The notes below the pieces were generated by a model. It ran no database searches and had not been told where the DNA came from. It was given only the letters and a program-made list of their open reading frames with translations. From NCBI GenBank assembly GCA_028278625.1, contig JANQDY010000013.1, forward strand, positions 1-24,638: a stretch of DNA of 24,638 nucleotides. The letters run 5' to 3'. Made by a program: the position numbers and the translations under genes. The stretch is from Thermodesulfobacteriota bacterium. GTDB lineage: Bacteria > Desulfobacterota > DSM-4660 > Desulfatiglandales > Desulfatiglandaceae. Positions 1-8,690 of the stretch are shown here, one piece after another. How positions within the stretch are numbered: the first letter of the stretch is position 1; each line of letters starts with the position of its first letter.

Positions 1-51
1 TCGCTTGTCTACATGACTTCCGCAAAAACGCGTTGATCTCTCCTCGGCCAT
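1..51 (-). CDS. Possible 5' end of an unidentified gene running off the window
   Basis: A leftward reading frame opens at an ATG whose complement is at 49-51 and stays open to the window edge (17 codons). A GGAGG ribosome-binding sequence lies about 5 bases upstream. The same frame is open a little further upstream and would read as a charged, helix-prone segment (IERRIELEVQMAEER), so the true start could be earlier. Too little is visible to name a family. It lies downstream of the broken cyclase on the same strand, so it may equally be debris from the event that truncated that gene. Confidence 0.25.
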   Translation of the reverse strand, partial: MAEERSTRFCGSHVDKR

Positions 52-114
52 TTGCACCTCCAGTTCGATTCGTCGCTCGATCCTAACATAGAGGTGATAA
101 AATCAAATGTCCAG

Positions 115-588
115 CTATTTTTTCACATTCTCAGTTTTTCCCAGGAAAGAAATTAACAAACCGGTAATGCTCCCACGGGAGATGCAGAGCCCGCCAGGAT
201 CAGCTAAGCTTTCCAGTCTAGCCGCAATATTGACCCCATCACCATAAATACGGCCCTCTTCCTCAATTATGTCTCCAAGGTTAATTCCTATACGAAACTC
301 CATTTTTCGATTGGCGGTGAGCTTGGCATTCAGGACTTTCAATTCTTTCTGGATGGCTACTGCAGCTTGTACCCCATCAACAACACTGGCAAACTCTGCC
401 AACAAATTGTCCCCTGGCGAATCCACTACGCGTCCATGATGCTGTTGGATAAGTTTCGTCATCACCTCTCGGTAGGCGGTTAGAGTCCTGATTGTCTCCG
501 CCTCGTCATCTCGCATGAGACGAGAATAGTCTTTAACGTCGGCACTCAGGATCGCTGCAAGTTTGCGCTTAATTGCATCTGTGACCAT
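115..588 (-). pseudogene. Truncated class III adenylate/guanylate cyclase domain protein
   Basis: The 157 residues match the N-terminal two thirds of a class III nucleotide cyclase homology domain, which makes cAMP or cGMP from ATP or GTP. Visible landmarks are the first metal-binding segment (ILSADVKDYSRLM, about residues 13-25), the second metal Asp in SPGDNLLAEF (about 57-66), and the transition-state segment YGDGVNIAARLE (about 115-126). After GGLCIS the homology stops: the expected end of the domain (a segment resembling DLGEHKVKNI) is replaced by about 20 unrelated residues and a TAG. Family members with this start normally continue for several hundred residues into TPR, TolB or CHASE2 regions, so this is a 3'-truncated copy. 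An AGAGG motif 7 bases before the ATG fits translation. I doubt that it is active, because the final strands of the catalytic domain are missing. Confidence 0.75.
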
Positions 589-774
589 CTGAAAACCTCT
601 TTAGTATCGTCAAACGAAACACAAGCTCCAATGTTAACAAAATTAAACAAGTGAAAGAAAGTAGCCAAAACGGATCATTTTATTGAATTAGAACACACTT
701 TAGGTTAGCCGGACGTTTAAATATAAACCTTTTGTAGATTTCTAAATGCTATTAAAGTGATAAGGGAAAACCCA

Positions 775-802
775 GGGAGGGGGTGGCCGTCCAGTCCCTC
801 CC
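775..802. repeat. Inverted repeat, 7-bp GC-rich stem
   Basis: GGGAGGG at 775-781 pairs with CCCTCCC at 796-802 around a 14-base loop. On the minus strand the stem is followed by a short T-containing tract (GGGTTTTCCC). It could therefore act as a weak terminator for leftward transcripts coming from the repeat-protein gene, although it lies about 400 bases beyond that gene's stop. Confidence 0.4.
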
Positions 803-840
803 GATTGAGAATATCAACAAAAATCGGCGCTGTCAAAACC

Positions 841-856
841 TGTAAGATGCCTTACA
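841..856. repeat. Small perfect inverted repeat
   Basis: TGTAAG (841-846) and CTTACA (851-856) form a perfect 6-bp stem with a 4-base loop. It has no T-run on either side. Its role is unknown and it could be a chance palindrome. Confidence 0.3.
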
Positions 857-1198
857 TCTGAAAGGTATTTCCTCCTGTCACCGACGGGTTGACTTGTTTC
901 CAATGATGACGTGAATACGTGGCTAATCTCTCAGGTTTTCGGGTTTTTCAGAGATGTTGGAGATAGTACAAGAAGGCGCCATCCGAAAACCGACCAGTTC
1001 AACGCATCTCCCAACCCTCGTTTGCCCCTTCCCGATGAGGATATTACAAGCATTCGGCTGCGAGAAATCGGTTCAGATATCCTTCTACCGGAATCGTGGA
1101 ATTGGCCTCCAGAAGGGCATAAAGCATTTTATAGCATCCACCAAATTTTCACCTTTGACCTTTCTCGTCCCTCCCCATATTAAACGAACCATTTGTAT

Positions 1199-2620
1199 CT
1201 ATCCGCTCGTGTAAACAATCGCAATGAGATACCTTTTGTAGGTTTCCCCACCGTGTGAGACGGTTTCTGTAACCTGTTCCCAATCAACAGTTTCTATTGC
1301 TTTGCCAAGTGTGTAAGAATGCAAAACATCATCATCCTGCATCTGACCATAACCAGGGATTTTGGAAGTCGTAATGTAGTCTCCAGTTCTTACATTTCCA
1401 TTGAGATTCGTGACCCACACCCGACCCTCTCCCAGGGCGTTTATCACTCCGAAGCGTTCACTCTCTTGAGACTCATACCAATGCCCTCTGGGAAGGGGGC
1501 CTTCCGAAACAACGGCTCCAAATACGGCTTTGTCCATCGGTTGATTTGACAAAGCCACTGTGGGCAGGGTTGAAGATATTGATATTTCGCCCTTCTCATT
1601 CATTCTTGTCTGCGTCTTCCCGGTTGCCGACACAATCAAACCGGGCATTACATTTCGAGCCATGCTTTCCTCAAACTTTACCTCATGGCCTCCGGTAAAT
1701 GGTCCGTAGTTCGTTCCAGGGCCAGATGCATAAAAATCATATTGAGTACCAACACCTTCCACGCCTTTGCTATTGGGGCCATATGCCACACCCTTCACAC
1801 CTTCGCTATCTCCACCTGTTGCATACCCATAAACGCTTGTTGAATTTGTCCCGGATGTCGTCCCACCGACGGCTGTTCCTTTGTCCGTCCTGCTCGATTC
1901 AAAGTAACCTCCGTAATTGGGTCCTATTCCTCTAACGCCGATACCGTTAATACCTGTTGCATGTCCGTAGGCGCCCACACCGAAATTGCTATTGGCGCTA
2001 AAATATCCCCCGTAGTTCTTGCCCTGGCTGTGACTGGCTGCCAAACCGTAGACCCCTATGCCTTTTTCCCCATTTGCCCTGAAATAACCACCATAGTTTT
2101 CCACATCACCACTGTTGATTGCATTTCCGAACACGCCTCTTCCTTTGTTGCCAACTACAACGGCATAAATGCCCCTGCCCTCAATTCCATCGGCTTGAAA
2201 GTACCCGCCATAATTGACGTTGCCATATGAATTGTAAGCGTACCCGTAGACACCTCTTCCCTGTTCACCATTTGCCATAAAATGGCCGCCATAATTGCTG
2301 ACATTTCCCAGGTTCCAGGCGTATCCCTGGACCCCTTTAGCACTGGCACCCCCAGAGGTTCCGAATACACCACTGCCATTTCGGGCCTGGGCCTCAAAAT
2401 AGCCCCCATAGCATTGATTTAAACCTGAATAACTATTACTTACGGAAATGATCCCACCCTCTGATGAATGGATACTGCTTCCTGTATTTGCACTGCCGGT
2501 AAGAATGGTAGAACTGCTAGAAAAAGTCATATCACCCGGTGTTATTCTCATCTCAGCGTTTGAATGGGCTGTAACGATCAAAAGAAAAAACAGTGTCCCA
2601 CAAGAAATCCACTTTTCCAT
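1199..2620 (-). CDS. Secreted Gly/Tyr-rich repeat protein with phage-fibre-like C-terminal domain
   Basis: This 473-residue protein has an N-terminal signal peptide (about residues 1-22, ending at SNA). A region of YGGYF/GxGVYG repeats follows (about 71-290), then a non-repetitive C-terminal domain (about 310-473) with segments such as VFGAVVSEG, ALGEGRVWV and GDYITTSKIPGYGQ. C-termini of this kind are found on phage tail-fibre and virion-type proteins and on secreted proteins of marine and deltaproteobacterial genomes, where I recall them next to intramolecular-chaperone or autoproteolytic domains; that link is from memory and not demonstrated here. The repeats probably form a beta-solenoid or fibre. 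A GGAGGG ribosome binding site (2627-2632) lies 6 bases before the ATG. No phage structural genes are adjacent, so an extracellular or cell-surface fibre is likelier than a prophage. The exact function is unknown. Confidence 0.75.
   Translation of the reverse strand: MEKWISCGTLFFLLIVTAHSNAEMRITPGDMTFSSSSTILTGSANTGSSIHSSEGGIISVSNSYSGLNQCYGGYFEAQARNGSGVFGTSGGASAKGVQGYAWNLGNVSNYGGHFMANGEQGRGVYGYAYNSYGNVNYGGYFQADGIEGRGIYAVVVGNKGRGVFGNAINSGDVENYGGYFRANGEKGIGVYGLAASHSQGKNYGGYFSANSNFGVGAYGHATGINGIGVRGIGPNYGGYFESSRTDKGTAVGGTTSGTNSTSVYGYATGGDSEGVKGVAYGPNSKGVEGVGTQYDFYASGPGTNYGPFTGGHEVKFEESMARNVMPGLIVSATGKTQTRMNEKGEISISSTLPTVALSNQPMDKAVFGAVVSEGPLPRGHWYESQESERFGVINALGEGRVWVTNLNGNVRTGDYITTSKIPGYGQMQDDDVLHSYTLGKAIETVDWEQVTETVSHGGETYKRYLIAIVYTSG
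1751..2410 (-). repeat. Tandem protein-coding repeats (YGGYF units)
   Basis: Six copies of YGG(Y/H)F begin at residues 71, 110, 137, 176, 203 and 236 of the encoded protein, so the spacing is 39, 27, 39, 27 and 33 residues. The 39-residue units carry one extra 12-residue rung: GRGIY at 148 and GRGVF at 160 are 12 apart. This suggests a 12-residue structural period with 27-residue and 39-residue higher-order units. Confidence 0.75.
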
Positions 2621-3200
2621 TCGATTCCCTCCAGTACAGATTCACACGGGATTTAAAGTTGCGATATCATGAAATCGGATGCTTGGATGAACTCTAAGGT
2701 CGATTCCTTCTCTCAGGATAGGCCGCACTCCATATAAATTGAGATAATCCCCAGTCTTCCAAAGTTACAGATATCATCACAGCCCTGGGTTAAACATACT
2801 ACATTATCCAGGATTATCGCTTTTTCCAGGATACAAGAAGTATTAGAAAGTCCGAATTCAAAACGATTCTTTCAGTTCTGCCCTAATGTCTGATCCGTTT
2901 TATAGGATTTACTAGTGCCAGACTCAGACCACTTTACCAAAAAACAATTTCTGATGTAAGCGAAATGAAAAATTCCAGTGTGAGGATCGTTCAAATGATC
3001 AAGGAATCTTGGTGTGGGGGAGGGCGCCTTTTTCCCAGAAAAGTTTCAAGAATAGTCATCGGAATACCTGCCATAAAAGCCAGAAGGTTAAACCAATGTG
3101 ATATGGTCATTTAGAAGCTCTTTTCATTGATGGCGCAATCGGTTAAACTAACCCAATGGTTGCTTTATTTGGTCGTCCCCTGCAGCTTCTGGAGGCGCAT
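2621..3200. other. 580-bp divergent intergenic region with inverted repeats
   Basis: This region separates the leftward repeat-protein gene from the rightward glycoside hydrolase gene and must hold both promoters, but I could not single out convincing -35/-10 pairs. It contains an 8-bp inverted repeat, GATAATCC (2743-2750) with GGATTATC (2811-2818), and a 6-bp one, GTCTGA (2888-2893) with TCAGAC (2924-2929). No protein-coding frame of note was seen. Confidence 0.5.
3191..3195 (+). promoter_or_regulatory. Ribosome binding site deciding the start of the glycoside hydrolase
   Basis: GGAGG lies 5 bases before the ATG at 3201. The alternative in-frame ATG at 3156 has no comparable site and would place 15 extra residues before an otherwise standard signal peptide. 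Confidence 0.75.
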
Positions 3201-5375
3201 ATGCGGACAAACCGATTCCCCATTCTTCTTTTGTTCTTCACCCTCTTTGTCTTCTGGGGATTACCGCCCGCCGTCCTTGCCGAGCTTCGAATCTGGGCCA
3301 ATGACGGTGGCGATAAAGTCACCCAGGATGAATTGCGGGCCGGCAACAATGGGAAAAACGTCCTAAACAGTGTATGGGACGGCAGCAAGATAACCGTTTT
3401 TGGGGCCCGCAATGAAGTGGTGTCCTTTAACCTCATTATCGAAGCACCTGGGACGTCGGCTCGGTCGGTTGCCGTCCGTTTTGACCGTTTAAACGGGCCC
3501 GCTAACGCGGTCATCGCATCAAAATCGGTGTCCGGCATGGATGTTTTCAACTGGGTCGATCGGCCCATTGAACTCTTTTACGTTCGCTATTTGGAGATAA
3601 GGGGCTTAAGTCTTCTCAGCTATGACGCCCTCTATGATGAACGGCACGTGCCTGAGCGGTTTCGACGTCCCTGGACCGGTGAAGGGGATGCCACCGGCAC
3701 CTGGGAGGACCGGCCGGATCACAACAAACCATATCCCGACATTGCCATACCCCTTGAATTGATCGGTCCGTTCAATATCTCCGCCAACCGGAATCAGAGC
3801 ATATGGGTCGATATTTACATTCCCAAAACATCTCCGGCCGGCGTTTACCGGGGCGAACTGACGGTTACCCCAACGGGCGTTTCACCCCGGGCTATTACCG
3901 TGGAACTGACGGTGCGGGATTTCACCCTCCCGGATTATCCGTCAGCACGGACAATGCTCTATTACAGCGATTACAATATCAATTACCGTTATCTGGGGGC
4001 CGATTACGTGGAACCTTCTTCCGCTCTGGATGAAAGGTCGATACAGATTATCAACCGGCACTTTCAATTGGCCCACAGGCACAAGATCTCCTTGATCGAC
4101 GAATATTTTGACATCGACCGGATGGCCCGGGTCTGGACGGATCGCCTGAACGGAGATCTTTTTACAGCTGCCCGGGGCTATGACGGCCCTGGCGTGGCCA
4201 CGGGCAACAACGTCTATTCATTGGGCACTTACGGTTCCTGGAACTGGGCATGGTCGGAGAATTCCAAGGCAGAAATGTGGTCCAACACCGATGCCTGGGT
4301 CAATTGGTTCAACAAGCAGGGATTCAGCACTCCCACGGAGTATTTCCTCTATCTCATCGACGAGTCGGACGATTATCCCCAAACCGAGCAGTGGGCCCGA
4401 TGGATGGATGAGAACCCGGGACCCGGCAGCGGCATGAAATCCATGGCCACGATTTCATCACCCAAGGCCTGGGAAAATGAAACACCTTCCCTTGACATAC
4501 CCACCTGCGGACTGGCAGTGGGGATTACCGATCTCTGGGAAAATGCGACCCGACGGCTCGTTCAAGACAAAAGCAAACGTTTCTATTACTATAATGGATC
4601 ACGGCCGGCTTCGGGATCCTTTTGCACGGAAGACGATGGCGTGGCATTGCGTGTCAATGGCTGGATCCAGCATAAAAAGAAGATTGACCGGTGGTTTTAT
4701 TGGGAGTCCACCTACTACGACAATTACCAGGGGGAAATGGGGGAGACCGATGTCTTCAACCGGGCTCAGACCTATGGGAGTTATGACGGCATGGATGAGG
4801 CATATGCACGGGGCGAATCCGGGTGGAACTACACCAATGGGGATGGGGTCCTTTTCTACCCGGGCAGGGACTGCCACTATCCCGCGGAGAGTTACGGCAT
4901 CGACGGTCCTTTTGCTTCCCTGCGGTTAAAACACTGGCGCCGGGGCATCCAGGATGCCGACTACCTGGCCCTGGCTCAGGTCGTGGATGGGGAAGCAACA
5001 GCGGCGATTGTTGAGAGAATGATTCCAAAGGTATTGTGGGATTACGGCGTTGAGAACGAGGAAGACCCGAGCTACAAGTACACGGACATCAGCTGGTCCG
5101 CCAACCCGGACGACTGGGAGGCGGCCAGAAAGGAATTGGCTGACATCATCGACGGCACATCCACGGGGTGTCCCGATTGTTCCGGCGATGATGTTCTTCT
5201 TGAGAATTTAACGATTGAGGGGATCAAATGCCAATGCGCCGCCGCATCATCAATAACCATCGGACCCGGTGTCACCGTAAAAGAGGGGGCGGAATTTACA
5301 CTAAAGTCCTCCAGAATCGTGGTGAATGCGGTTTTTCAAGTGGACCAGGGCGCCGTTTTAATCCTCGGGCCATGA
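3201..5375 (+). CDS. Secreted GH123/DUF4091-family glycoside hydrolase
   Basis: This 724-residue exported protein starts with a clear signal peptide ([13 protein letters not shown]..., cleavage near residue 27 after VLA). Residues 28 to about 240 form a beta-sandwich of the kind preceding DUF4091 catalytic domains ([24 protein letters not shown]). The middle (about 250-620) resembles the GH123/DUF4091 TIM-barrel, with an Asp-Glu pair at D387-E388 (LIDESDD). This fits the family's paired acidic residues, which in GH123 N-acetyl-beta-galactosaminidases act by substrate-assisted catalysis. It also has the typical closing segment [19 protein letters not shown]. The last 75 residues, after a Cys-containing linker ([10 protein letters not shown]), are a small beta-domain with [21 protein letters not shown] and [10 protein letters not shown] segments, like the short '3-coathanger stack' C-terminal modules of secreted proteins. 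A role in turning over amino-sugar polysaccharide outside the cytoplasm is likely; the substrate is unknown. Confidence 0.75.
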   Translation: MRTNRFPILLLFFTLFVFWGLPPAVLAELRIWANDGGDKVTQDELRAGNNGKNVLNSVWDGSKITVFGARNEVVSFNLIIEAPGTSARSVAVRFDRLNGPANAVIASKSVSGMDVFNWVDRPIELFYVRYLEIRGLSLLSYDALYDERHVPERFRRPWTGEGDATGTWEDRPDHNKPYPDIAIPLELIGPFNISANRNQSIWVDIYIPKTSPAGVYRGELTVTPTGVSPRAITVELTVRDFTLPDYPSARTMLYYSDYNINYRYLGADYVEPSSALDERSIQIINRHFQLAHRHKISLIDEYFDIDRMARVWTDRLNGDLFTAARGYDGPGVATGNNVYSLGTYGSWNWAWSENSKAEMWSNTDAWVNWFNKQGFSTPTEYFLYLIDESDDYPQTEQWARWMDENPGPGSGMKSMATISSPKAWENETPSLDIPTCGLAVGITDLWENATRRLVQDKSKRFYYYNGSRPASGSFCTEDDGVALRVNGWIQHKKKIDRWFYWESTYYDNYQGEMGETDVFNRAQTYGSYDGMDEAYARGESGWNYTNGDGVLFYPGRDCHYPAESYGIDGPFASLRLKHWRRGIQDADYLALAQVVDGEATAAIVERMIPKVLWDYGVENEEDPSYKYTDISWSANPDDWEAARKELADIIDGTSTGCPDCSGDDVLLENLTIEGIKCQCAAASSITIGPGVTVKEGAEFTLKSSRIVVNAVFQVDQGAVLILGP

Positions 5376-5447
5376 AGTTCCCGGCCTATCTGGATTTGGC
5401 CAAAAAAGAAAGATCAGTGTATTGACACCTGTCCCCAGGAGGATTTA

Positions 5448-5933
5448 ATGGACGGATCTGATTTCAAAGCCAGACATATAACCAAAGAATACCGCCAGAC
5501 AATTCATGCTTTGCCGGACAGGGTTTTTCCGCTCCTTTGTCCCGTGCTTGAAGCCGAATGGCTCGACGGATGGCAATACACCATGATCTACTCACGGTCG
5601 GGACTGGTGAAAGAGGGGGCCGTCTTCACCACACCTCGGGGGGGTGAGCCGGACACCGTTTGGGTCGTTACGAAACATGACCCATCGAATCTCCGCGTGG
5701 AATTCACCCGGTTCACGTACCAGTCCAGAACCTGTGTTTTAAAAATTCGCGTCCGGAAAAGAGATGAGAAGAGCTCATACGTTGATATTGCCTACACCTA
5801 CACCGGTATTTCGGCAGCGGGAAACCGTTTCATTGACGCGCTTACGGACGACGTCTTTCATGCTGACATGAAGCATTGGGAAGACGCCATGAATCATTTT
5901 CTCAGAACCGGGAACCAGCTGAAGCGGGCTTGA
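5448..5933 (+). CDS. SRPBCC (START-like) superfamily protein
   Basis: This cytoplasmic protein of 161 residues has no signal peptide. Its pattern of an N-terminal strand (ITKEYRQTIHALPDRVFPLL), central strands carrying paired charged residues (LRVEFTRFTYQSR, VLKIRVRKRD) and a long C-terminal helix (FHADMKHWEDAMNHFL) is that of the SRPBCC helix-grip fold, which encloses a hydrophobic ligand cavity. The family includes lipid-transfer, cyclase/aromatase and AHSA1-like proteins, and nothing here narrows the ligand. AGGAGG at 5437-5442 sits 5 bases before the ATG. The gene is 72 bases downstream of the glycoside hydrolase with no evident terminator, so co-transcription is possible. Its stop is 3 bases from the stop of the opposing heme-propeller gene. 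Confidence 0.7.
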   Translation: MDGSDFKARHITKEYRQTIHALPDRVFPLLCPVLEAEWLDGWQYTMIYSRSGLVKEGAVFTTPRGGEPDTVWVVTKHDPSNLRVEFTRFTYQSRTCVLKIRVRKRDEKSSYVDIAYTYTGISAAGNRFIDALTDDVFHADMKHWEDAMNHFLRTGNQLKRA

Positions 5934-5936
5934 TCT

Positions 5937-8690
5937 CTAAGGATTGAGAGGTGGATCATAATTGAACCCTCGGATCAAAACCGCTTCGCGGTTGTCCGGG
6001 TTTATGATCTTCACATCAACGGGACCCGGGGCGTGCCACGGTGTATATCCGGTAATGGTCTTTTCATCCACCACTTTCACTTCCCGGGCATGAAGATGTC
6101 CCATCAGGACATGGGCCCCGGCCTTATAGAAATGCTTCCCTTTGATAATGATAAAGGTGCCCCCTCCCACTCGCCCGTGATCGGGCCAAATGGACGCAAT
6201 CTCAGGTGCATGCACGGTAGCGCGGGCTTCATTGGAGAAATTCTCGCTCAAAGTACCATGGATGTTCACGGCCTTGACCGCCATGTGGTAGGTGGTGTTG
6301 TCATCAAGCAAGTCTTTCATGAGGAAGCTGGTGACATTTCCCACATCCACATAATGACCGTAGTTGCCGGGTGACGTACCGTAATAGACTCGGTATCCGG
6401 CAACGGTGGGTTCATTGGTTTTGTGTTGGTTCCGCTGCCAGGTCAGGTAAAGGACACCCTCGGTGCTTGCAAGATTCACCGGCCCGGGGGGCGGAATATC
6501 GGGTGGCACCAATCCGTCTTCATCACCATTGACCACAACTTCCGCGATGCCCACCAGATCGGATACGCTTTCATTCACGGTCAGGCGCATCCAAGTGATA
6601 ACGTGAAGATCTCCCAGGTTTATGGTTAATCCCGGTTCCTGTTCCGGAAAGGGTCCCAGATCAAACTTGGTACCGTCACTCAGAAGAAGTGTGCTTCGAA
6701 TAATCTCACACCCTGTCATAGAGACCGGATAGATGGTGATGGTATCCACTTTCACCGCCGTGGGCCAGTCAAACTGAATCCACGAATCATGCCCCTCCAG
6801 GGTGGACCAGGCATGGGCACCCCCTTCTTCCCCCAGGTATCCGTCGATGGCCCGCCAAGCCCCAGTCCGAAAATGGTCATGCTCACTTGATGCCGTGGCC
6901 GTCGCCAGCTGCATCAGATTCACTCTGGCCTTTTGGGCGGCATGAGCGTCAAACATGTGACCCTTGTGACAGCCGGAGCAGCTGATTTCCGTGTTGGGTC
7001 TTAAATAGTCATGCCCGTTAAAGGTATGTGTGATTGATAGACCGGTTCCCAAAGATCTTCTGATGGAAACGGGACTCCTTACGGCCACCCCGAGCCTGTC
7101 GGTGAGGACAAAGAGCAGCGGTTCATCCGCCGGGACATGGATGGAGAAGGATCCGTCCGCTGCCACCGGAAACCGGCCAACCAGTTCAGGCATCTGTTTC
7201 GTGAGTTTTGGGAATTGGTCGCTGGTGGTAAAGGTCTGATCATCATTATAGACATCAATGTATGCCACGGTACCAAGGCGCGGGGATGGCAGGGGGGAAA
7301 TGTGGGGCATCACGTCGGCGTACACATTGTGGTTGGTCATGGTGGCCCTGTGGCCCAGGGAAATGGCCGGATCATCGGTGATCTGGTCTGCTTCCGGAAT
7401 ATCCGGTATAATCGGAAGGGTTCTTGAGGTGACCGCCACCGGGTCCAGTTCATCTTTTAAAGGATCATTATACACAAGAGACAATGAAGAAAACGCGCTA
7501 TCCGTCACATAGAGGCCAAAGTCATAATCGGCGCTTCGGATTCCGTTTTGATCGGTTAACACCGTCGCGTCGTCCGTGTAGGCAACGATGATCCGTTCGT
7601 CTGGCAGGGGAGCGGGGCAAAGGGCGTGGGGTCCCTCATTAACAAAGGGGTCCCCCAGAACCTTAAGGCCATGGGGGTCTCGAGGGCCCGGAGGGATGAT
7701 GGCAACGCCGCCGGCCAAGGTGTCCCCCAATAGCGATGAAGCGGCTCGGGCAGCGACCACAATGTTCCCATTGGACAGTTCATGGGGTTGAAACAGGCCT
7801 CCGCCGTCCTCAAAATTGCCGAAAGTAAAGAGGTACCGGTGGGCATCGGTGGCATCGGGATTCATCACCCAGATCCCCCATCTGTTGGGGCCATAGGAGT
7901 ACGCTTCCTTGAGCGGTTCCAGCCCTTGGCCGTGGTTCTTGGGTCGGTTGGTGGTATCGATCCAGTGGCTGAACGCGATTCTGCCGTCTTTTAGGACAAA
8001 GGGATCCATGCCGCCGGCCCGTTCCGTTGTCCGCCTTGAGAACCTTTTTGTCTTGGTATCCAGCACATAAAGGTTCTGGCCCCGCTCTCCGCAAGAACCT
8101 GAGAGCGTCATATATCGCGTGGATGAAAACAAGATTCGGCCGTCGGGCAACCAGACCGGCCCAAAATCGCCGTACCGGGAGAAGACCCGTTCATTCCTTT
8201 TCGGATTCCGAGGATCTTCTGGAATGGGAATGTCCCGATCCCCGAAGGTCAACTGCTCTAGCCCCGTGCCATCGATATTCATTTGCCAGATGTGCCATTG
8301 TCCATTGGGCCCGGTGACCGCGGAAAAGGCGATCTTCATGCCGTCCATGGAAACATCCGGTTGCTGAACGTCATAGAGTTCAGTGCCGTTGGTCAAATCA
8401 GTGATGGATCCATCGATATTTCGCAGCAGAAGCTTTCCGCCCGGGGTCAGCTCCCTGGCCTGAACATCCAAGGGAGGACCCACATGAACATGGCGCCAGC
8501 TGGGCATGCGATTTCTCGATACGAATACCACCGGGTGCTCTAGCGGCTGTCCCGGAATGATGTCCGGATTGACGATGGTCACGGGATTGATGTGGGATTG
8601 GGCATGTGCCGTCTTTTCCAGCATCCAGAGTACGCCAAAAATGGTGCAGGCACCGACAAAAAAGGCGAGTATGGCTGACTTTCTCTTCAT
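5937..8690 (-). CDS. Secreted c-type heme beta-propeller protein (hydrazine-synthase-alpha-like) with discoidin, FN3 and IPT domains
   Basis: This 917-residue exported protein has a signal anchor or peptide at about 1-31 (FFVGACTIFGVLWML, AHA cleavage). Residues of about 60-480 are PD40/TolB-like propeller blades (PDVSMDGMKIAFSA, PVWLPDGRILFSST, PHELSNGNIVVAA), as in the middle domain of the hydrazine synthase alpha-subunit family. One c-heme site follows, C571-S-G-C574-H575 (CSGCHKGH). After it come an F5/8-type discoidin domain (about 585-720: TATASSEHDHFRTGAWRAIDG), a fibronectin III domain (about 730-828) and an IPT/TIG domain (829-917). The likely role is a periplasmic or surface redox or substrate-binding protein. 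True hydrazine synthase is unlikely: only one CxxCH is present and no partner subunits are nearby. It is the last gene of the ECF operon and overlaps the preceding gene by 4 bases (ATGA), with AGGAGGG lying inside that gene's end. The substrate is unknown. Confidence 0.75.
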   Translation of the reverse strand: MKRKSAILAFFVGACTIFGVLWMLEKTAHAQSHINPVTIVNPDIIPGQPLEHPVVFVSRNRMPSWRHVHVGPPLDVQARELTPGGKLLLRNIDGSITDLTNGTELYDVQQPDVSMDGMKIAFSAVTGPNGQWHIWQMNIDGTGLEQLTFGDRDIPIPEDPRNPKRNERVFSRYGDFGPVWLPDGRILFSSTRYMTLSGSCGERGQNLYVLDTKTKRFSRRTTERAGGMDPFVLKDGRIAFSHWIDTTNRPKNHGQGLEPLKEAYSYGPNRWGIWVMNPDATDAHRYLFTFGNFEDGGGLFQPHELSNGNIVVAARAASSLLGDTLAGGVAIIPPGPRDPHGLKVLGDPFVNEGPHALCPAPLPDERIIVAYTDDATVLTDQNGIRSADYDFGLYVTDSAFSSLSLVYNDPLKDELDPVAVTSRTLPIIPDIPEADQITDDPAISLGHRATMTNHNVYADVMPHISPLPSPRLGTVAYIDVYNDDQTFTTSDQFPKLTKQMPELVGRFPVAADGSFSIHVPADEPLLFVLTDRLGVAVRSPVSIRRSLGTGLSITHTFNGHDYLRPNTEISCSGCHKGHMFDAHAAQKARVNLMQLATATASSEHDHFRTGAWRAIDGYLGEEGGAHAWSTLEGHDSWIQFDWPTAVKVDTITIYPVSMTGCEIIRSTLLLSDGTKFDLGPFPEQEPGLTINLGDLHVITWMRLTVNESVSDLVGIAEVVVNGDEDGLVPPDIPPPGPVNLASTEGVLYLTWQRNQHKTNEPTVAGYRVYYGTSPGNYGHYVDVGNVTSFLMKDLLDDNTTYHMAVKAVNIHGTLSENFSNEARATVHAPEIASIWPDHGRVGGGTFIIIKGKHFYKAGAHVLMGHLHAREVKVVDEKTITGYTPWHAPGPVDVKIINPDNREAVLIRGFNYDPPLNP

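Larger units (their letters stand above)
589..1198. other. Gene-poor stretch between the cyclase relic and the repeat-protein gene
   Basis: No reading frame here has both a credible start and a recognisable protein. Two overlapping plus-strand frames (911-1183 and 954-1214) and a 35-codon minus-strand frame (1085-1192) lack ribosome binding sites and family resemblance. Two hairpin-forming sequences are present (775-802 and 841-856). The first 150 bases are AT-rich and could carry the promoter of the leftward cyclase. The whole stretch looks like eroded intergenic DNA. Confidence 0.5.

Noticed and set aside
911..1214. Two overlapping plus-strand frames of 86-90 codons
   Set aside because: No ribosome binding site, no family resemblance, low-complexity composition, and the two frames exclude each other. 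A 35-codon minus-strand frame in the same place (1085-1192) is equally unsupported.
3131..3146. Sigma-54 (-24/-12) promoter
   Set aside because: TGGCGC is followed at the right distance by GTTA and not TTGC, so the invariant GC at -12 is missing. A similar TGGC at about 10858 also lacks it.
3143..3568. 141-codon minus-strand frame opposite the glycoside hydrolase start
   Set aside because: It is antisense to a well-supported signal peptide and domain and has an unnatural composition (Arg/Ser/Thr-rich), typical of a shadow frame.
5383..5405. Terminator after the glycoside hydrolase gene
   Set aside because: GGCC...GGCC makes only a 4-bp stem and is followed by A residues on the plus strand, not T residues.
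5937..8690. Bona fide hydrazine synthase (anammox) subunit
   Set aside because: Only one CxxCH motif, no HzsB/HzsC partners, and three extra adhesion-type domains. Only family-level similarity of the propeller is claimed.
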